Assembly: GCF_000143535.2 (NCBI RefSeq) | Contig: NC_037325.1 | Coordinates: 1,116,001 to 1,180,000, forward strand | DNA length: 64,000 bases | Direction: 5' to 3' | Source: Botrytis cinerea B05.10 | Lineage: Eukaryota > Ascomycota > Leotiomycetes > Helotiales > Sclerotiniaceae | In this document: positions 1 to 11,853 of the stretch, one piece after another | How the letters are laid out: every line of letters begins with the position of its first letter | Position numbering within the stretch: position 1 is the first letter of the stretch | Position numbers and translations under genes: made by a program | The notes under the pieces: model-generated | Told to the model about the DNA's origin: nothing | Seen by the model: only the letters and a program-made list of their open reading frames with translations | Database searches by the model: none

Positions 1-147
1 CCCCCTCACTAACTAAACTTTCCCACTCCCCATCATCTCATTACATCAAAAAAAGCCCAATCAAATTCAAATACAAATACACCTCAACGACCAAAAAAAT
101 CCCCCCAATTCTACAACTTCCACCTCCAGCTCCTATCCACGCCCACC

Positions 148-781
148 ATGACCGCACTCAGCACGACCCCAAACCGCCCCCTCATTTCCGAAATCCTACC
201 GTCCCCCTTCCCCGCGCGTTCCAAAACCGCTTCGGCGAATGTGAACGGCATGCTTACTCATGTTACCTGCATGTATTTCGCGGATAAAATTCTGATTACT
301 ATTAGTCAAGGAGGGAGATTGGGACAATGGGTTTGTTTTTTCTTTTTTCTTTCCTGTTGTTTTTGTTGTGTTGTTTCACGGTGTTGATTTGTGTTGTGTG
401 TTGTAGGTTCAGATCCCGCTTACTTCTGCTTCTCCTACGTCGTACGATACCGCGATACCGGCGTTGAATGAAAATGGATATGCGGATGCGGATGGGGATG
501 GAAATGGATATGGATATGGAAATATGATACTCCCGCTAGAACATCTCACGCCGAGAACATTGCTAGGGGCGGGTGGAGAGAAGAGAGAGAGAATTGCACA
601 TTTGTATGCGAGTCAGATTGGGTCGATGGTTTTGAAACGGGATCCCGAGGAGAGGAGGTCGGTGTTGCTGGGGTTGGGGTTGGAGATGGAGAAGGACAAG
701 GACAATGACAAGGACACGGGGGGTGAGGGGGAGAGAGCGGGGTATTTTGATTTGTTGGAGTTGGTTTTGGAGGTTTTGTGA
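148..781 (+). CDS. Proteasome assembly chaperone 3 (PAC3/PSMG3-like)
   Basis: Two exons, 148-330 and 407-781, around a 76-nt intron (GTTTGT...TTGTAG), giving 185 aa. The joined protein has the PAC3 pattern: an N-terminal strand region, ISQGGRLGQWVQIPL across the splice junction, then LLGAGGEKRERIAHLYASQI and LLGLGLEM near the C-terminus. PAC3 proteins pair with PAC4 and help assemble the 20S proteasome alpha ring in the cytosol. The middle carries a Gly/Asp/Tyr-rich low-complexity insert (about residues 83-95) that is not a family hallmark. The start is the first ATG of the open frame; upstream sequence is A/C-rich and looks like a 5' UTR. Family assignment is from remembered motifs, so the identity is likely but not proven. 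Confidence 0.75.
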
Positions 782-1546
782 GAGGGGGAGAATGGGATCT
801 CAATAAAGCTGCGGTGCGGGGGCGAGGTATGAAGTGGTATTGTTGTATGCGGTGGAGGGTGTATGGAATCCATACATACATACATACATACATACACATC
901 ACACAGCATAGAAACGCGATGGCAAAGAAGAGCCAAAGATCGACCATACGCCCTTGGATGACTTAAAGCAAGTCGACAACCGCATGAATACACTTCTCGA
1001 TAGGATCTGTCTGGACAACAAGTCATGTTTTGCTTTGATACGAATATTCGATTCTTCGACTGCCAGTTCCATCTCTCGACTGTTAGCACCAAAAAATAAC
1101 TCTACTTTCAGTGGAGGATATGTTTCGAAACTCTGGTGTATATCTAAACTTCGTGGATTATTGATCTGTGAAGTTCTATATAGGAATTTGGTATTATGGG
1201 TACCTCCTACCTCCTACCTCAAACGGAAGCACGAAAATGCGTCGATGGCAAACACCACGTTTTTTGACGAGTATTGTTTACGACTGGATGATACTCGTGA
1301 CTTTTTAGAAAAATATCTAGCAGAGCACATTTACTTCAACTCGCCCTAACAAATGGGATAAAAAAAATTATTCAATGAGCTAAATACAGTTCTTGACTAT
1401 TGTGAAGATATAATGGGTATACTATTTCCGACGTGATAAATGATCCTCCTGGGTAAATATCCAAACGCATTTCCAATGGTGGTGGAATTAACCACAGATT
1501 ACTTCTCAATTCCGAAGCTCAACATAAAGTAGTTTCTCACACAACC
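782..1546. other. Intergenic, PAC3 3' side to oxygenase 3' end
   Basis: No convincing gene. It contains a CATA tetranucleotide microsatellite near 869-895 and an open frame at 954-1349 that lacks an ATG at its start and any recognisable domain. The two flanking genes converge here, so it should contain both 3' UTRs. Confidence 0.5.
869..895. repeat. (CATA)n microsatellite
   Basis: About six consecutive CATA units directly visible downstream of the PAC3 stop codon. Confidence 0.85.
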
Positions 1547-3050
1547 TCAAGCCTTGACGATAACGGCGCTGGGTGCTTTTTCCAGTGCAGCCTTCTCTTT
1601 AAACTCATCATTCTCCAATTTGAACCTAAGTTGACACCCTGATTTGTTAGCTATGAGGTTGTGAGAAAGATTGGAATGATATGGATCGGATACTTACAAT
1701 CACCACAAGATATCGGTTCATATTTCGGTGGATTGTTCTCATCAGTACAAGTAGAAATCACACCTTCTACACAATTGAAATTAAGTCCTATGAACGTATT
1801 AGCACACCCCTCCACAAATCTTGACGAGAAGAAAAAAGAATCTTACCAAAGAAAAATGGCATGGAAATCCTCTCCACGGTTGCTCGGTTGTAAACTCGAT
1901 GCACAGTACTCTTGTACATATCATTACAAAGTCTCATCATAAAATCGCCAATATTAACAACTATCGTTCCTTCCACTGGAACCGCCATAATCCATTGCCC
2001 TTCTTTGTTTAGTACTTGGAGACCACCTATCATATCTTGCCAGAGGAGAGTAAAGAGTTGGAGATCGGTATGCGAACCGAGTCCTACACTGTTGTTTGCT
2101 TTTTCGGCTTCGGTACTGGGCGGGTAGTAATTGTAAAGGCCATCGGCTCCGGGGTAGGTGACGCGAGAATCGAAATAGTCTTCTGGGAGAGAGAGACTGA
2201 GAGCGAAGACTCGGACTAGTTTGCGCGCGAGTGAGAGACAGGATTTCCAATAGGCGAGAGTGTCGGTTTTGAAATCCGGGAGATGCGAGGTTCCTTCCCA
2301 GACGAAGGATTCGCCTCGGATCCAGGGTTTTACCTCTGGAGGGATGGAAGAAAGGGGTTGGGGGTGATCTGGATCATTTTCGGGCTCATAGCGCCAGGCA
2401 ATCTGGGGATGTTAGTTTGGCGGAGATGAAAAAGGGGGGTATGGGGATCTTGGCTAGAGAGACGAACGGATTCTTTGACATCTACACTTTCTCCGGGGCT
2501 TATGTTTGAACTTTTTAATCCCATGTAGCCGTTGAAATAACGGGAATGACTTTTGTCTATCTTTGCTTTTTCTTCGTATGGTTGTCTGAAGAAACTATTC
2601 TCCGTGATTTTATATTAGCTTCAGTCCATCTATTCCCTAGTTCTACGGCTTGTCTCTCATGCTCAGAAGAAAAGCGTCTCACATTGAGATAACTATTCTC
2701 AACGTCATAACCTCTCTCCGTTTCCTCTTCCTCCTTCCTCCTTCCCCATGCACTCCCTTCTGCTCAGAGACTCACCTCAAAGCCTGCTCTTTTGCCTTCT
2801 TAATAACTATCTCTTCAATGCCATGATTCTTCACATAAAAGAACCCTGTCCCCACCGCCGCAGCACGTATCTCTGCAGCCAACGCTTGTCGGTCGCTCAA
2901 ATTAGGAGAACTGATATTCGAAAGATCGATGATAGGAATCTCTGTATCTGTGCAAGGACGAGGAGGTGTATTGAGTACGTCGCGATAGACAGGGCCATAG
3001 GCTGTGCGGAGCTCCAGTTTTGTTGTTGTGGGGGGCGTGGGGGAAGACAT
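1547..3050 (-). CDS. IPNS-like 2-oxoglutarate/Fe(II) oxygenase
   Basis: Five exons on the minus strand: 3050-2776, 2585-2468, 2402-1847, 1766-1698, 1638-1547, total 369 aa, in phase throughout. The N-terminal DIOX_N part reads IPIIDLSNIS...GFFYVKNHGI. The catalytic domain has the iron triad H242-x-D244 (GLGSHTDLQLFTLLWQD) and H299 (STVHRVYN), and the 2-oxoglutarate-binding R309-x-S311 pair (RISMPFF). It ends with the typical KYEPIS stretch. All catalytic residues are present, so it should be an active non-haem iron oxygenase; this family includes isopenicillin N synthase, thymine-7-hydroxylase and gibberellin-type enzymes. Substrate is unknown. It is divergently transcribed from a uracil-type permease (4462-6621), which makes a pyrimidine or purine substrate one idea, unproven. 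Confidence 0.85.
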
Positions 3051-4461
3051 GGCAAGATGGTGCTTTTGGTAAGTGATCGGTTGGACAGACTGTAGGAAGA
3101 AGAAATAGGAGAGGCGATTAAAAGCTTGGTTTTGGGTGCAGAGAGATGGGCAAGGGGATAAATGATAAAGTGTCTGGGGGAATGTGGCTGGATGTACCCC
3201 GCCAAACGGTCATATGCGATAGTGAATTCGGTGAGTTCCGAGAGCTGCAGTCAATTGATGTATTGGATGGTTGTTGTCCTCGTATATTGCATGGATACCC
3301 GAATGTAGATTAACATGAGGAAGAGATTCAAGCATTCCAAGACTTTGATGTATATCTTCACAGTTTAACCCTTTGGCCAGTCGATAGGAGAGATGTTGAT
3401 AACAGTCTTGGACAAGATAAAAAAACGCTTGGGTATCCCATTATCGTTTGATCCTTATCGCTGTCTCTTCTCTTTTCTGCTTAATAAGCTTCTTGTAATT
3501 CTCCACCCTTCACTCTCCAATCTCCACTCTCCACTTATCAGTCTTCACTCTTCATGGATATACAGACTTCAGACGATCTTAACCCTTGCATCGATCAGAA
3601 GTCACAAAAGTCACGGCTTTTACGCAGTGCTTCGTAATGTAATATAATCTCATCACGTGTAGGATCATAAATATAAACACAACTTCCACTTCCACTTCAA
3701 CATCTACATCTACATCCACATATCAACGTTTCGTCTGTCACTATCCGTTTGTATCACAACATCCCTTCATTTAAACCCCTCGGCTGCTCACATCAATTTC
3801 GATCTCACATCGTACCAAGATGTCAAACCCTCGTTTTCTCGTGCATATTTCCTGGCGGACAAGGTCTGGATGAGTCTGATGACAAGTTTGACATTGGCGT
3901 ACATTGGCACACAAGCGTGTGTGATTTTGCATTGCCGAAATCCTCAATTGGAGTCTTGGGGTGCAGCAGGGTTGGAGAGATAGGATGCTTGGTTGGTTAC
4001 ATCTAATCTCAGAGCGGGGAACGACACCGTTCTATGCCATGCATGACTGCGACGAACTGCCTTGAGTGGGAAAATTATGTTACATTGCAGATTTATATAT
4101 CTTTTTCCCTGATGATTTTCTGCAGGTACTTTTCTTTGGGAAGGAGAGTGGGTATGTACCGGTGGTGTTGTGAATTGAACATTGGACTGATGTATTATCC
4201 ATACCCGTCTTGATACTTATCTGGTGGGGGATTGGATGGGTAGTACACCCTTTTGCCTACTAGGAGGTGGGTTTAGAGAAATGTATAAATTGACCTCATA
4301 GATGACATATTGATATCGTTAGTACCAGATAGTGTCTTTTCTTCTTACCTTCTACTTCATTCTTCATTAAAGACAATACCAATATCAATACCACCATCAA
4401 CACTTGTATCGATATCTTTATTGTGCGGATTGATTGCATCCATTGCGCATTTGTTTTCAAC
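3051..4461. other. Divergent intergenic region, oxygenase/permease
   Basis: 1.4 kb between two divergent start codons, so it should hold both promoters. CACGTG occurs near 3655. Open frames here are short and have no recognisable domain. I see no RNA gene. Confidence 0.4.
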
Positions 4462-6621
4462 ATGGCTTCTAACCTCCTCGGCGTCCTACGTCGAAAACTG
4501 CGAAATCCCCATTTCGAAGCAAAAGGGACTGCGGATGTTCATGGAAAGGACAATTGGTTGGATAATGATGATATTCGACCTCTAAAGTTAGCCGATCGTA
4601 CTTGGAATGTTTGGACCTATCTTACCTTTTGGTTTTCTGCGAGTATGTCTACGGTACTATCTCCAAGTTTATACGTGGGGTTGAGTTTGATGCTGATATG
4701 TACTGTGATAGCTTCGACGGTTTCAACATGGTATGCAGCTTCGAGTGCCCAAGCCTTGGGTTTGAGTATGTGGGAATCGGTTCTGTGTGCTTTTGGTGGC
4801 CAATGTTTGATTGCGATTGTGATCGTATTCAATGGAAGATCGGGAGCGGTATATCATATGTGAGTCTCTTGTTCCTATCCTCTTTTGATTGGACGGCCCT
4901 TCCAATTGTCGGGTTTTGGTATCCAACATATCCTATCTCCATATCTTGATATTGGATGAATCTCCGCGATTCTCTCGGGTATCCTCAACATCCCACTGGT
5001 TTCCACAGTTTCCATTCGCTGACAATGCTTTCATTATTTAGTGGTTACCCAATATTAAACAGAGCGGCATTCGGTGTCTTCGGTGCATGGTGGCCTACTT
5101 TCAATCGTGCTGTAATGGCCATTGTTTGGAATGGTGTTAATGCGGTCCAAGGTGGTGAATGCATTTATGTTATGCTTCATACCCTTAGTCCACGTGTTGC
5201 AAACTTCAAAAATGTGATGGGAGAAGGATCTGCTCTTGATTCGGGCGGTATGCTTGGACTTGGAATTTTCTGGATTCTTACATGCTGCTTCCTTATTATT
5301 CCTGTCCCAAAGGTTGGTCCCACTCAAGTACCAATCGAGATTGTCAATACTAATGCGATAACAGATGAAAGGTCTTGTATACGCCAAACTTATCGTCTTT
5401 ATCATTTCTGCCATTGCTATGTGTGCATGGACTTTGACCATGGCAGGTGGCATTGGACCTGTCGCTCGTCAACCAGGTACTGTTAAGGGCTCAGAACGAT
5501 CATGGCTTCTCGTACGATTCATACTTCTTGGAGCTGCGAATTGTGCCACATTTGCTTCCAATGCAGCGGATTTCCAACGTTATGCTCGCAAACCAAACGA
5601 TGTTATTTGGGGAAATTTGGTTGGATTTCCTATCTCTAATGTTCGTATTGTTGCTCTGCTTCGCCGATGTAAATCTCTCATTCGAAGTTCTTCTACTAAC
5701 ACGTGCAATAGTTAATCGTATCTATCATCGGCAATCTGGTAAGCTCGTCAAGCCAAGTACTCTTCGGCGAAATTATTTGGTCTCCCCTTACATACCTCGA
5801 CCTAATTCTTGAACGAACATATGATGGTCCAACTCGAGCTGGATGTTTCTTCATTGCGGCTTGCTTCGCTTATTCCGCAATCTTCTCTTCGATCTTCGAA
5901 AATTCGATTCCAGCTGGAAATGATATCGCTGCTCTTTGTAAGTCAACAACTTTCTCTCTGCTTGATCCCAAATCTGCCATATACAATATTCAGCTTTTTT
6001 CTAACAATTATCTTCCTAGTCCCAAAATACATATCCATCCGTACCGGTTTCTTCATCTGTGCCGTCATCTCCATAGTGATTCAACCCTGGTACCTCCTCA
6101 AATCGGCCGTGATATTCATCTCCTTCCTTGCCTCATACCAAATTTTCCTCTCAGCCATCACCGGCGTTCTTCTTTGCCACTACTTCGTCATCGCTCGCGG
6201 TTTCCTCAAAATCCCAGATCTATACACCTCGGATAAAAAAGCCGCATATTATTACCAAGGCGGCTGGAATTGGCGCGCGTACGCAGCATATGTCATTGGT
6301 ATTATACCTAACTTCTACGGCTTTCTGAACAATATGGGAGTTGAAGCTCCATTGGGTGTTACAAGAGCATACTATTTCGCGTATCCGATTGGACTTTTTG
6401 TGAGTTTTATGGTCTATTGGGGACTTTGCTGGTATTGGCCGGTGGAGATACAATATGCGCTTGCGGAGTGGAAGGAGGTCAAGGATTATGTGAGAGAGGA
6501 AGAAAGAATGGACGGAGTGGCGAGTGGATGGGGAAGTATGGTTAGTGGAGAGGAAGCGGGAGAGGGAGTTGTAGGGACGAGGGAAAAGGAAAATTCGGAG
6601 GTGAGAGAGGAGAAAAATTGA
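4462..6621 (+). CDS. NCS1 family permease, uracil/allantoin type
   Basis: Five exons: 4462-4859, 5042-5312, 5365-5640, 5712-5937, 6020-6621; 590 aa, in phase. The protein shows NCS1 hallmarks: NDDIRPLKLADRTWNVWTY before TM1, YPILNRAAFGVFGAWWP, a GGEC motif after TM3, PNDVIWGNLVGFP, GNDIAALFPKYISIRTG, and WNWRAYAAYVIGIIPN near the end. Roughly twelve membrane segments and a charged C-terminal tail (DYVREEERMDG...) are visible. This family imports uracil, allantoin, uridine or thiamine with protons across the plasma membrane; the middle motifs look closest to fungal uracil permeases (Fur type). Intron 2 (5313-5364) is only 52 nt and holds a clear TACTAAT branch site. The specific substrate cannot be read from sequence. 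Confidence 0.88.
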
Positions 6622-7268
6622 TTGGGTGTAAGAGGAAAGAGAGGATCGTATAGATGATTATGACTTGAGGAGGTTGGTGATGGAGAATAGGGGGATTACT
6701 ATGTACGTATTTGTATGTATGTATAATGCTTATAATTCTAGACGCTGTATACATTACACTATATTACCAATACTAGTATTTAAGCTTCAACAAATTGATT
6801 TCCTGAGCGTAATATATTCTCTATCGATTATAAATAGAATATAAAACACACCCGCTACTAGACATCGCTCCCCCGAAATTTACCCGCAATTACGAACTCG
6901 ACACTGTCAATTTGTTGATTTTTGGTAGGTAATGAATATACAGTTATTGACTGTGTGTGTATTTGAAGCTTGCTTTTTTTCTTTTGCGTACTGTGGATTG
7001 TGGATTCGGGGATGAGGATGCGGATGCGGATGTAGAGTTTGGATGGCGTGGGAACGAAAAATTAGTCGTGGATATAATTATATACGCTGCAAGAATTCCC
7101 GCGCCGCGGAAGGATACCGGAGATGCGAGATCTTACATACCGTGGTAAGATTGTGATGCGGAGAGAAATGAGGTGGTGGATAGATAAATGGATAGATAGA
7201 TGGATGGATGGATGGATGGATGGATGGGAGATGTATAACTATCTATACATTCTATATTCTATATTCTT
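6622..7268. other. Intergenic 3' of the permease
   Basis: AT-rich, with no supported gene. A GATA/GATG-type microsatellite lies near 7178-7229. Short open frames here look like chance. Confidence 0.5.
7178..7229. repeat. (GATA)/(GATG) microsatellite
   Basis: Directly visible runs of GATA followed by GGAT units just upstream of the inverted-repeat cluster. Confidence 0.75.
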
Positions 7269-7695
7269 AGCAAAACCTCTCTATAAGGATATCGGTTTTT
7301 GTAGTCCTTTTTTTAAGAGGATGTATAGAGGGATTCTTGTATAGAGGTTTTGCTTAATTTCGATATAATAGTAATTTCTTTTTGATTAACTTAAGTTTCG
7401 ATCGGGTTATCTCTGTGATATTTTTGGGGGGAGGGGGGGTTTAATTAATAAGTCTCTTTAAAATCTAGATAACTATATTTATTATGTGGTAATTAATTTT
7501 GATGATTTTATAGGTTAAACTATTAAGGATATAACCATGTGATCTTGGGACCTCAATATATAAGGATATCCTTATAAAGAGGGTTTAAGGATATAGATCA
7601 TTTTTAAACCTAAATTTTTTTAGGACACAAAAATATGTCCTTATAGAGAGGTTATTCTTATGTAGTGTAGGGGATCCTCATGGAGAGGTTTTGCT
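7269..7695. mobile_element. Nested MITE-like cluster with pogo-type inverted repeats
   Basis: The left end AGCAAAACCTCTCTATAAGG at 7269 recurs inverted several times: near 7341-7355, imperfectly at 7562-7588, at 7638-7658 (CCTTATAGAGAGGTTATTCT) and at the outer right end 7678-7695 (GGAGAGGTTTTGCT). The 7269-7355 pair makes a ~87-bp palindrome-like unit inside the larger ~427-bp one. There is no coding capacity. The ends resemble pogo/Fot1-class DNA transposons, so these are probably non-autonomous copies inserted in each other. No clean target-site duplication was found, which leaves the exact borders uncertain. Confidence 0.55.
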
Positions 7696-7903
7696 GGAGT
7701 TATTTATTTAGAGGTATTGCTTTGCTTACTCGATGGGGCTGGTGTTTGTTGATGGCTTAAAGGTGAGTTAGTACTAGTTAGTATGTTGTGGGTGCGTCTG
7801 TGAAGGGGAATGCGAGATAGATTAAGGGGTGGTTTTTGGGTTGCTTTTAGTATGGCTAGCTTAACCTGAGAGACGAAGTTGGGAATTGAGAAGGAGAGGG
7901 GAT

Positions 7904-9380
7904 GACACTAAAGGAACAGATGTGCAACAATGTGAAGGAGATGAATGTATGTGGTTGAGCTGGATGATTAGTGGTAGGTGTGGGTTTCTGGGTTAGTGTG
8001 GGAGTTTGGTTGGGGATGGAATGGTGTGTTGGTCTGTTTGGACTCTCTTTGTTGGGTCTAGAATTCATAGGGAGGAAGGGGGGAAGGGAGAGGAGAAAAG
8101 CTTGAGGTTGTAGATGATTTGTGGAGTTGTGACGCCACTAGAGATGTAGATGTGCAAAAAATGTGTTTAGTTACCTGGTATTTATTACAGATTTGGTGTG
8201 AAGATGGTAAGGGGTTGGATGTTGATGGGGGTTTTTTTTAGAGTTGGGATGGATGAGGCTTGATGTGGATGTGTGTGGATGGTGTAGCACGGATTCAGCG
8301 GATGCGGATGCGAGACGCCGGACTGGACTGGGGGTTTGAGGGACGCACTTGGGATACGAAGAGACGCCCGCCAGCCACTAGAGAGGTAGATGTGCAACTT
8401 TAGATTTTCGTGTGTAGAACCCTTTGATTTGGTGGTTTGCACGGGGAGTGCGGTATCGAGGAGGCTGGGGTACCGGTATTGCGAGTGGGCGGTTGTGGAT
8501 GCGGGAGTGGGTGCGGGTGCGGGTGCGGATATTCGTTAGATCAAGTACAAAACCTATTTAGATTGAATGGGTGAATGAAGCAAAAGGGGTATTGAAATTG
8601 GGAGATTGAAATAGGAATAGAACGCCACTAGAAAACAAGACGTGCAACAAAACCGAACAAAATCCAATTTAAAATCGAAATGCTCTCTTGGAGTATTTTC
8701 TCCCTGCGCGCTGTGAGCATTGCGGTTAGATCGTACGTACGGTAGACTATGGTCGTGGTGTGGTGGCCAATATGCATGTGAAACGCCCGACGACTCGCTA
8801 GTTCAACAGGAGCGTTTAGTATTTAAGATTTGGCATAAAACGAAGCGGATTCATGACGCCACTAGAGGTGTAGATGTGCAACAAACAAAGGGACGTTGTA
8901 TGTGGGATGTGAGTATCCTATTCTATTTCTTGCAGTTGTGATCGGTTCGGTAGATGGAGAACTAGGTAAGGTGGTCGAGTGTAGGGTTGGACAGAGGTGG
9001 CACAGTCTAATGCGGGTTGTTGGTGTTGGGTGGCTGATGCGAGACGCCGACCTCGTGTGCGATACGTGCGATTGTGTGTGCAAAGAAAGCGCTCAGCTGC
9101 GGATTTCTCAAGATCAAGACGCCACTAAAAAACGAGACATGCAACAAAAGTATCTTTCTCTACTCATCCTAAATCAAAGTAGTTAGCTAGTCTTCCATCC
9201 AACTCCTTTTACTAAAAGAGTGGATCCAGCATCCGGTGCCGCAGAAATTGGTGGTGGCGGCGACGATGCAAAATCCCGGCCGTCGTGAGATTTTACAAGG
9301 GATTTGGGGGAACTAACATGAACTATCTGGAAATTGTTTGCAAACCCTGAACGCCACTAAAAATGCAGATGTGCAACAAA
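7904..9380 (+). repeat. Dispersed array of a ~28-nt motif, ~230-265 bp period
   Basis: A motif close to ACGCCACTAGA, about five variable bases, then AGATGTGCAACAAA occurs at about 7904, 8132, 8371, 8620, 8854, 9118 and 9352. Spacings are about 228, 239, 249, 234, 264 and 234 bp. A split, degenerate eighth copy may lie near 9975-10025. A second short motif, GCGAGACGCC, lies at 8308, 9037 and 9464. Sequence between motifs is mostly diverged and strongly G/T-rich on the plus strand. No ORF runs through the units. It could be an old satellite whose motif is under selection, a set of small RNA genes, or protein-binding sites. Confidence 0.6.
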
Positions 9381-10829
9381 TGCTTCAAGTGGATGTTGAG
9401 AGTGAATCTAGTGTGTTTTCTTCCTTGCAGTACAAATTTAAAAGGTTGTTGTGGCTTTAATGCGAGACGCTGGTTGTGGTGCTTGGAGCCTTTTGGCGAC
9501 TAAAGTTGAGAAGCGAAGTGAGGATGGGGTTGTGGGTTGTTGGACTATTGGTCTATTATGAAAAGGGGATTTGCCCCTTCATGCTGATATCGGTGTTTAT
9601 TTAGATTGGCAGATCAATTTTTTTAGGTATTGTTAATAAATATCGTTAATAAAATAACCTCTGTATATAACAATTCAGCCCTTTACTCCCCCCCCAAAGA
9701 TCCCACCGTTATTCTCATTCACATCCCCCAAGAGCTAAAATCAACACCAATGCACGCCCATTACTCGTACAACATCTAACTCGCCTAGCTTTTCTAGCCC
9801 GTTTAACCTACATATCTAGCTTGCACCCCAGCGTGCAACCCTCTAAATTGCCAAAAATAGATTCATAGGGATAAAGCATGTAGAATCTGGGTCGTGCCGC
9901 CGCGGGACGTTTACGCTCATTTCATAAAACGAACCGTTGTTTGCGATTTGTGAGTTTGGATGAAATGGTGAGATGAAACGCACTAGACGCGCTGTGCCAC
10001 GGCCACAGGCGATGTAGCTGTGCATAATTCTGTGCAGACATATGAATGCTTACATGTATTGAAATCACATGATAGGAATGAAATCAAAGTGTATTGTTAC
10101 AAGCTGGTGATGAACACAAGTAAATACAAACTTGTACTCTCGCACTCCCAAACGAAAGGCAACTCAACACGACTCAAACCCACCCTTTCCATCCAATCCC
10201 TCGAGTCATCCATCCCATATCTCCCTTGCCATGCTTGCTAGCCTTATCAACAGCATCGAAGCATCGGATTCCTCCCACATTAGCTTTGGCATTAGCTTTA
10301 GCATTAGCTTTCCGCATCCTGCCCTTTATATATCCATGCCCCAATCCATGCCATCCACACAATCTCATGCGCATAAACCCTCACCAGTAATCCTAACACC
10401 ACAACCAACTTAGCTTCCACACAACACCACACAACACCACCCTAAAACAACTAGACAGGGTAAATTGGCTATAGCTGCACACTTGTAAGCATGCTATTTC
10501 ATTCTAAACTACACTTGGTCTTCGCTCAGCAGATACCTGCATTAATCAACACAAAATGAAACGTTTTGTTGCACCTCTTCATTTTTAGTTTGGTTGGGAA
10601 GATGGGTGAGAGTTGTAGTCGTGGGCGCTTTGCATTTAGGTTGATGGCTATGGAAAGAAGTAGACGTGGTATATGTGATGTGTTCATTTTTTCATTGCAT
10701 CGTTGCTATAAGAGCTTGACCGATTCTATTAACTTTTTTCGGTAATGGTATATCCTCCGTAACGCCTTGAAAACCTATATGTAGGTGATGTACTCTACAA
10801 CAGGTTCATATTTGAAACATTTGTCTATT
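9381..10829. other. Gene-poor region before MED6
   Basis: No supported gene. It holds a possible degenerate array unit (9975-10025), a C/A-rich stretch at 10140-10430 and a short repeat of ATTAGCTTT/GGCATTAGC units at 10280-10310. Confidence 0.45.
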
Positions 10830-11853
10830 CTATGTAGGACTCACCCCTCCATTCAGCACTTTACTCTTTCTTCTCTTAGGTTTCCCTGATCCTGGAGTTC
10901 TAGGGCTCTTCTCTCCCTTATTTCCTTTCTTTTGCATTCCCAAATCTGTTTTTAATGGAGTAGGAGGTGCAGGTTTACCACTCAGACCAAAACCTGCTGG
11001 TTTTGATGTTGGTGGCACCATAAGCTTTTCTTTTTCCTTTCGACCGGTTGTACTAAAATGGAAATCACCTGGTGTTCCGGTAATAGGATTCTCATCCATG
11101 TATTCATCGCCATATCTGAGCGATATGTTAAGAGTTTCTTCAAGAAGATGGTTTGCGAGTACATTGTTGGAGGTATTAGTGGAGGGATTTTTGGCTTCGG
11201 TCGCAAGGGGATCGGGCAATGGCGTATTCTCTTTGGAAGCCTGAGAGAAAGCTGAGGTAATGGTTTTGGATCGTGGTGGAACTGGTGGCATATATGTATG
11301 ACCGAGAGAGGGAGAAAAATTGGGCAATTCGGATACTTTCGAAATGGCATTTGTGAGCGACGTGAAGATGGATAACTGCGTTGCTGTTAGAGGCATTAAA
11401 ATGGATTAGAAAAATTATAAATACCATTCTACTGCCCAGTACATCTGCGACAGTAGGAGCCATGTAAATGTTCTCTCCGACTACAAAATATGACGCATGT
11501 TTTATAATTTCATCTTCTTCTTGAGCTCTCTTTCTTCTTGTTTGCTTGCTAATTACCCATACTCCAGTGCCGGTACCCGGCGCCATTTCCGCAGGTTCTT
11601 GTGCAATCAAAAATTCCAGTCCAGACATAGTTTTCAGTCGGCCCTCAAAAGCACTCCGAGTGGCGAGGATATACGACATATTTTGATTGTGCATAGCTTG
11701 TGACGTGAGGACCGAATTATTCGAGGTAAGATCAAAAAATGGAGACTGCGCAAAGTAATGAAGAACGGTATTTTCGTGAAGACCTGAATTCCCAGCAAGC
11801 CAATTTGGATCTCTCCATTGTATCTCGTCAAGAGGAGGGTCTTGCGATGCCAT
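10830..11853 (-). CDS. MED6: Mediator complex subunit 6
   Basis: Two exons, 11853-11425 and 11375-10830, around a 49-nt intron, 324 aa. The N-terminal Med6 fold is clear: LDEIQWRDPNWL, ENTVLHYFAQSPFFDLTSNN, GLEFLIAQEP, WVISKQ and YFVVGENIYMAPTVADVLGSRM. After the splice it continues with LSIFTSLTNAISKVSELPNF. The C-terminal third is low complexity with a basic stretch (KPKRRKSKV), as in fungal Med6. Med6 sits in the Mediator head and bridges to RNA polymerase II. Acceptors other than CGCAG (11376-11378) break the frame, so the junction is well fixed. Confidence 0.93.

Noticed and set aside
613..1092. Minus-strand open frame
   Set aside because: Mostly antisense to PAC3 exon 2 with low-complexity Ser/Pro text.
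954..1349. Possible 131-codon gene
   Set aside because: No ATG at the start, no domain, and overlaps convergent 3' regions.
7904..9380. CRISPR-like array
   Set aside because: Spacing is ~230-265 bp, motif copies are imperfect and the genome is eukaryotic.
9600..9680. Second end of the pogo-like element (AACCTCTGTATATAAC)
   Set aside because: Match to the 7269 repeat is too short to extend the element over the array.
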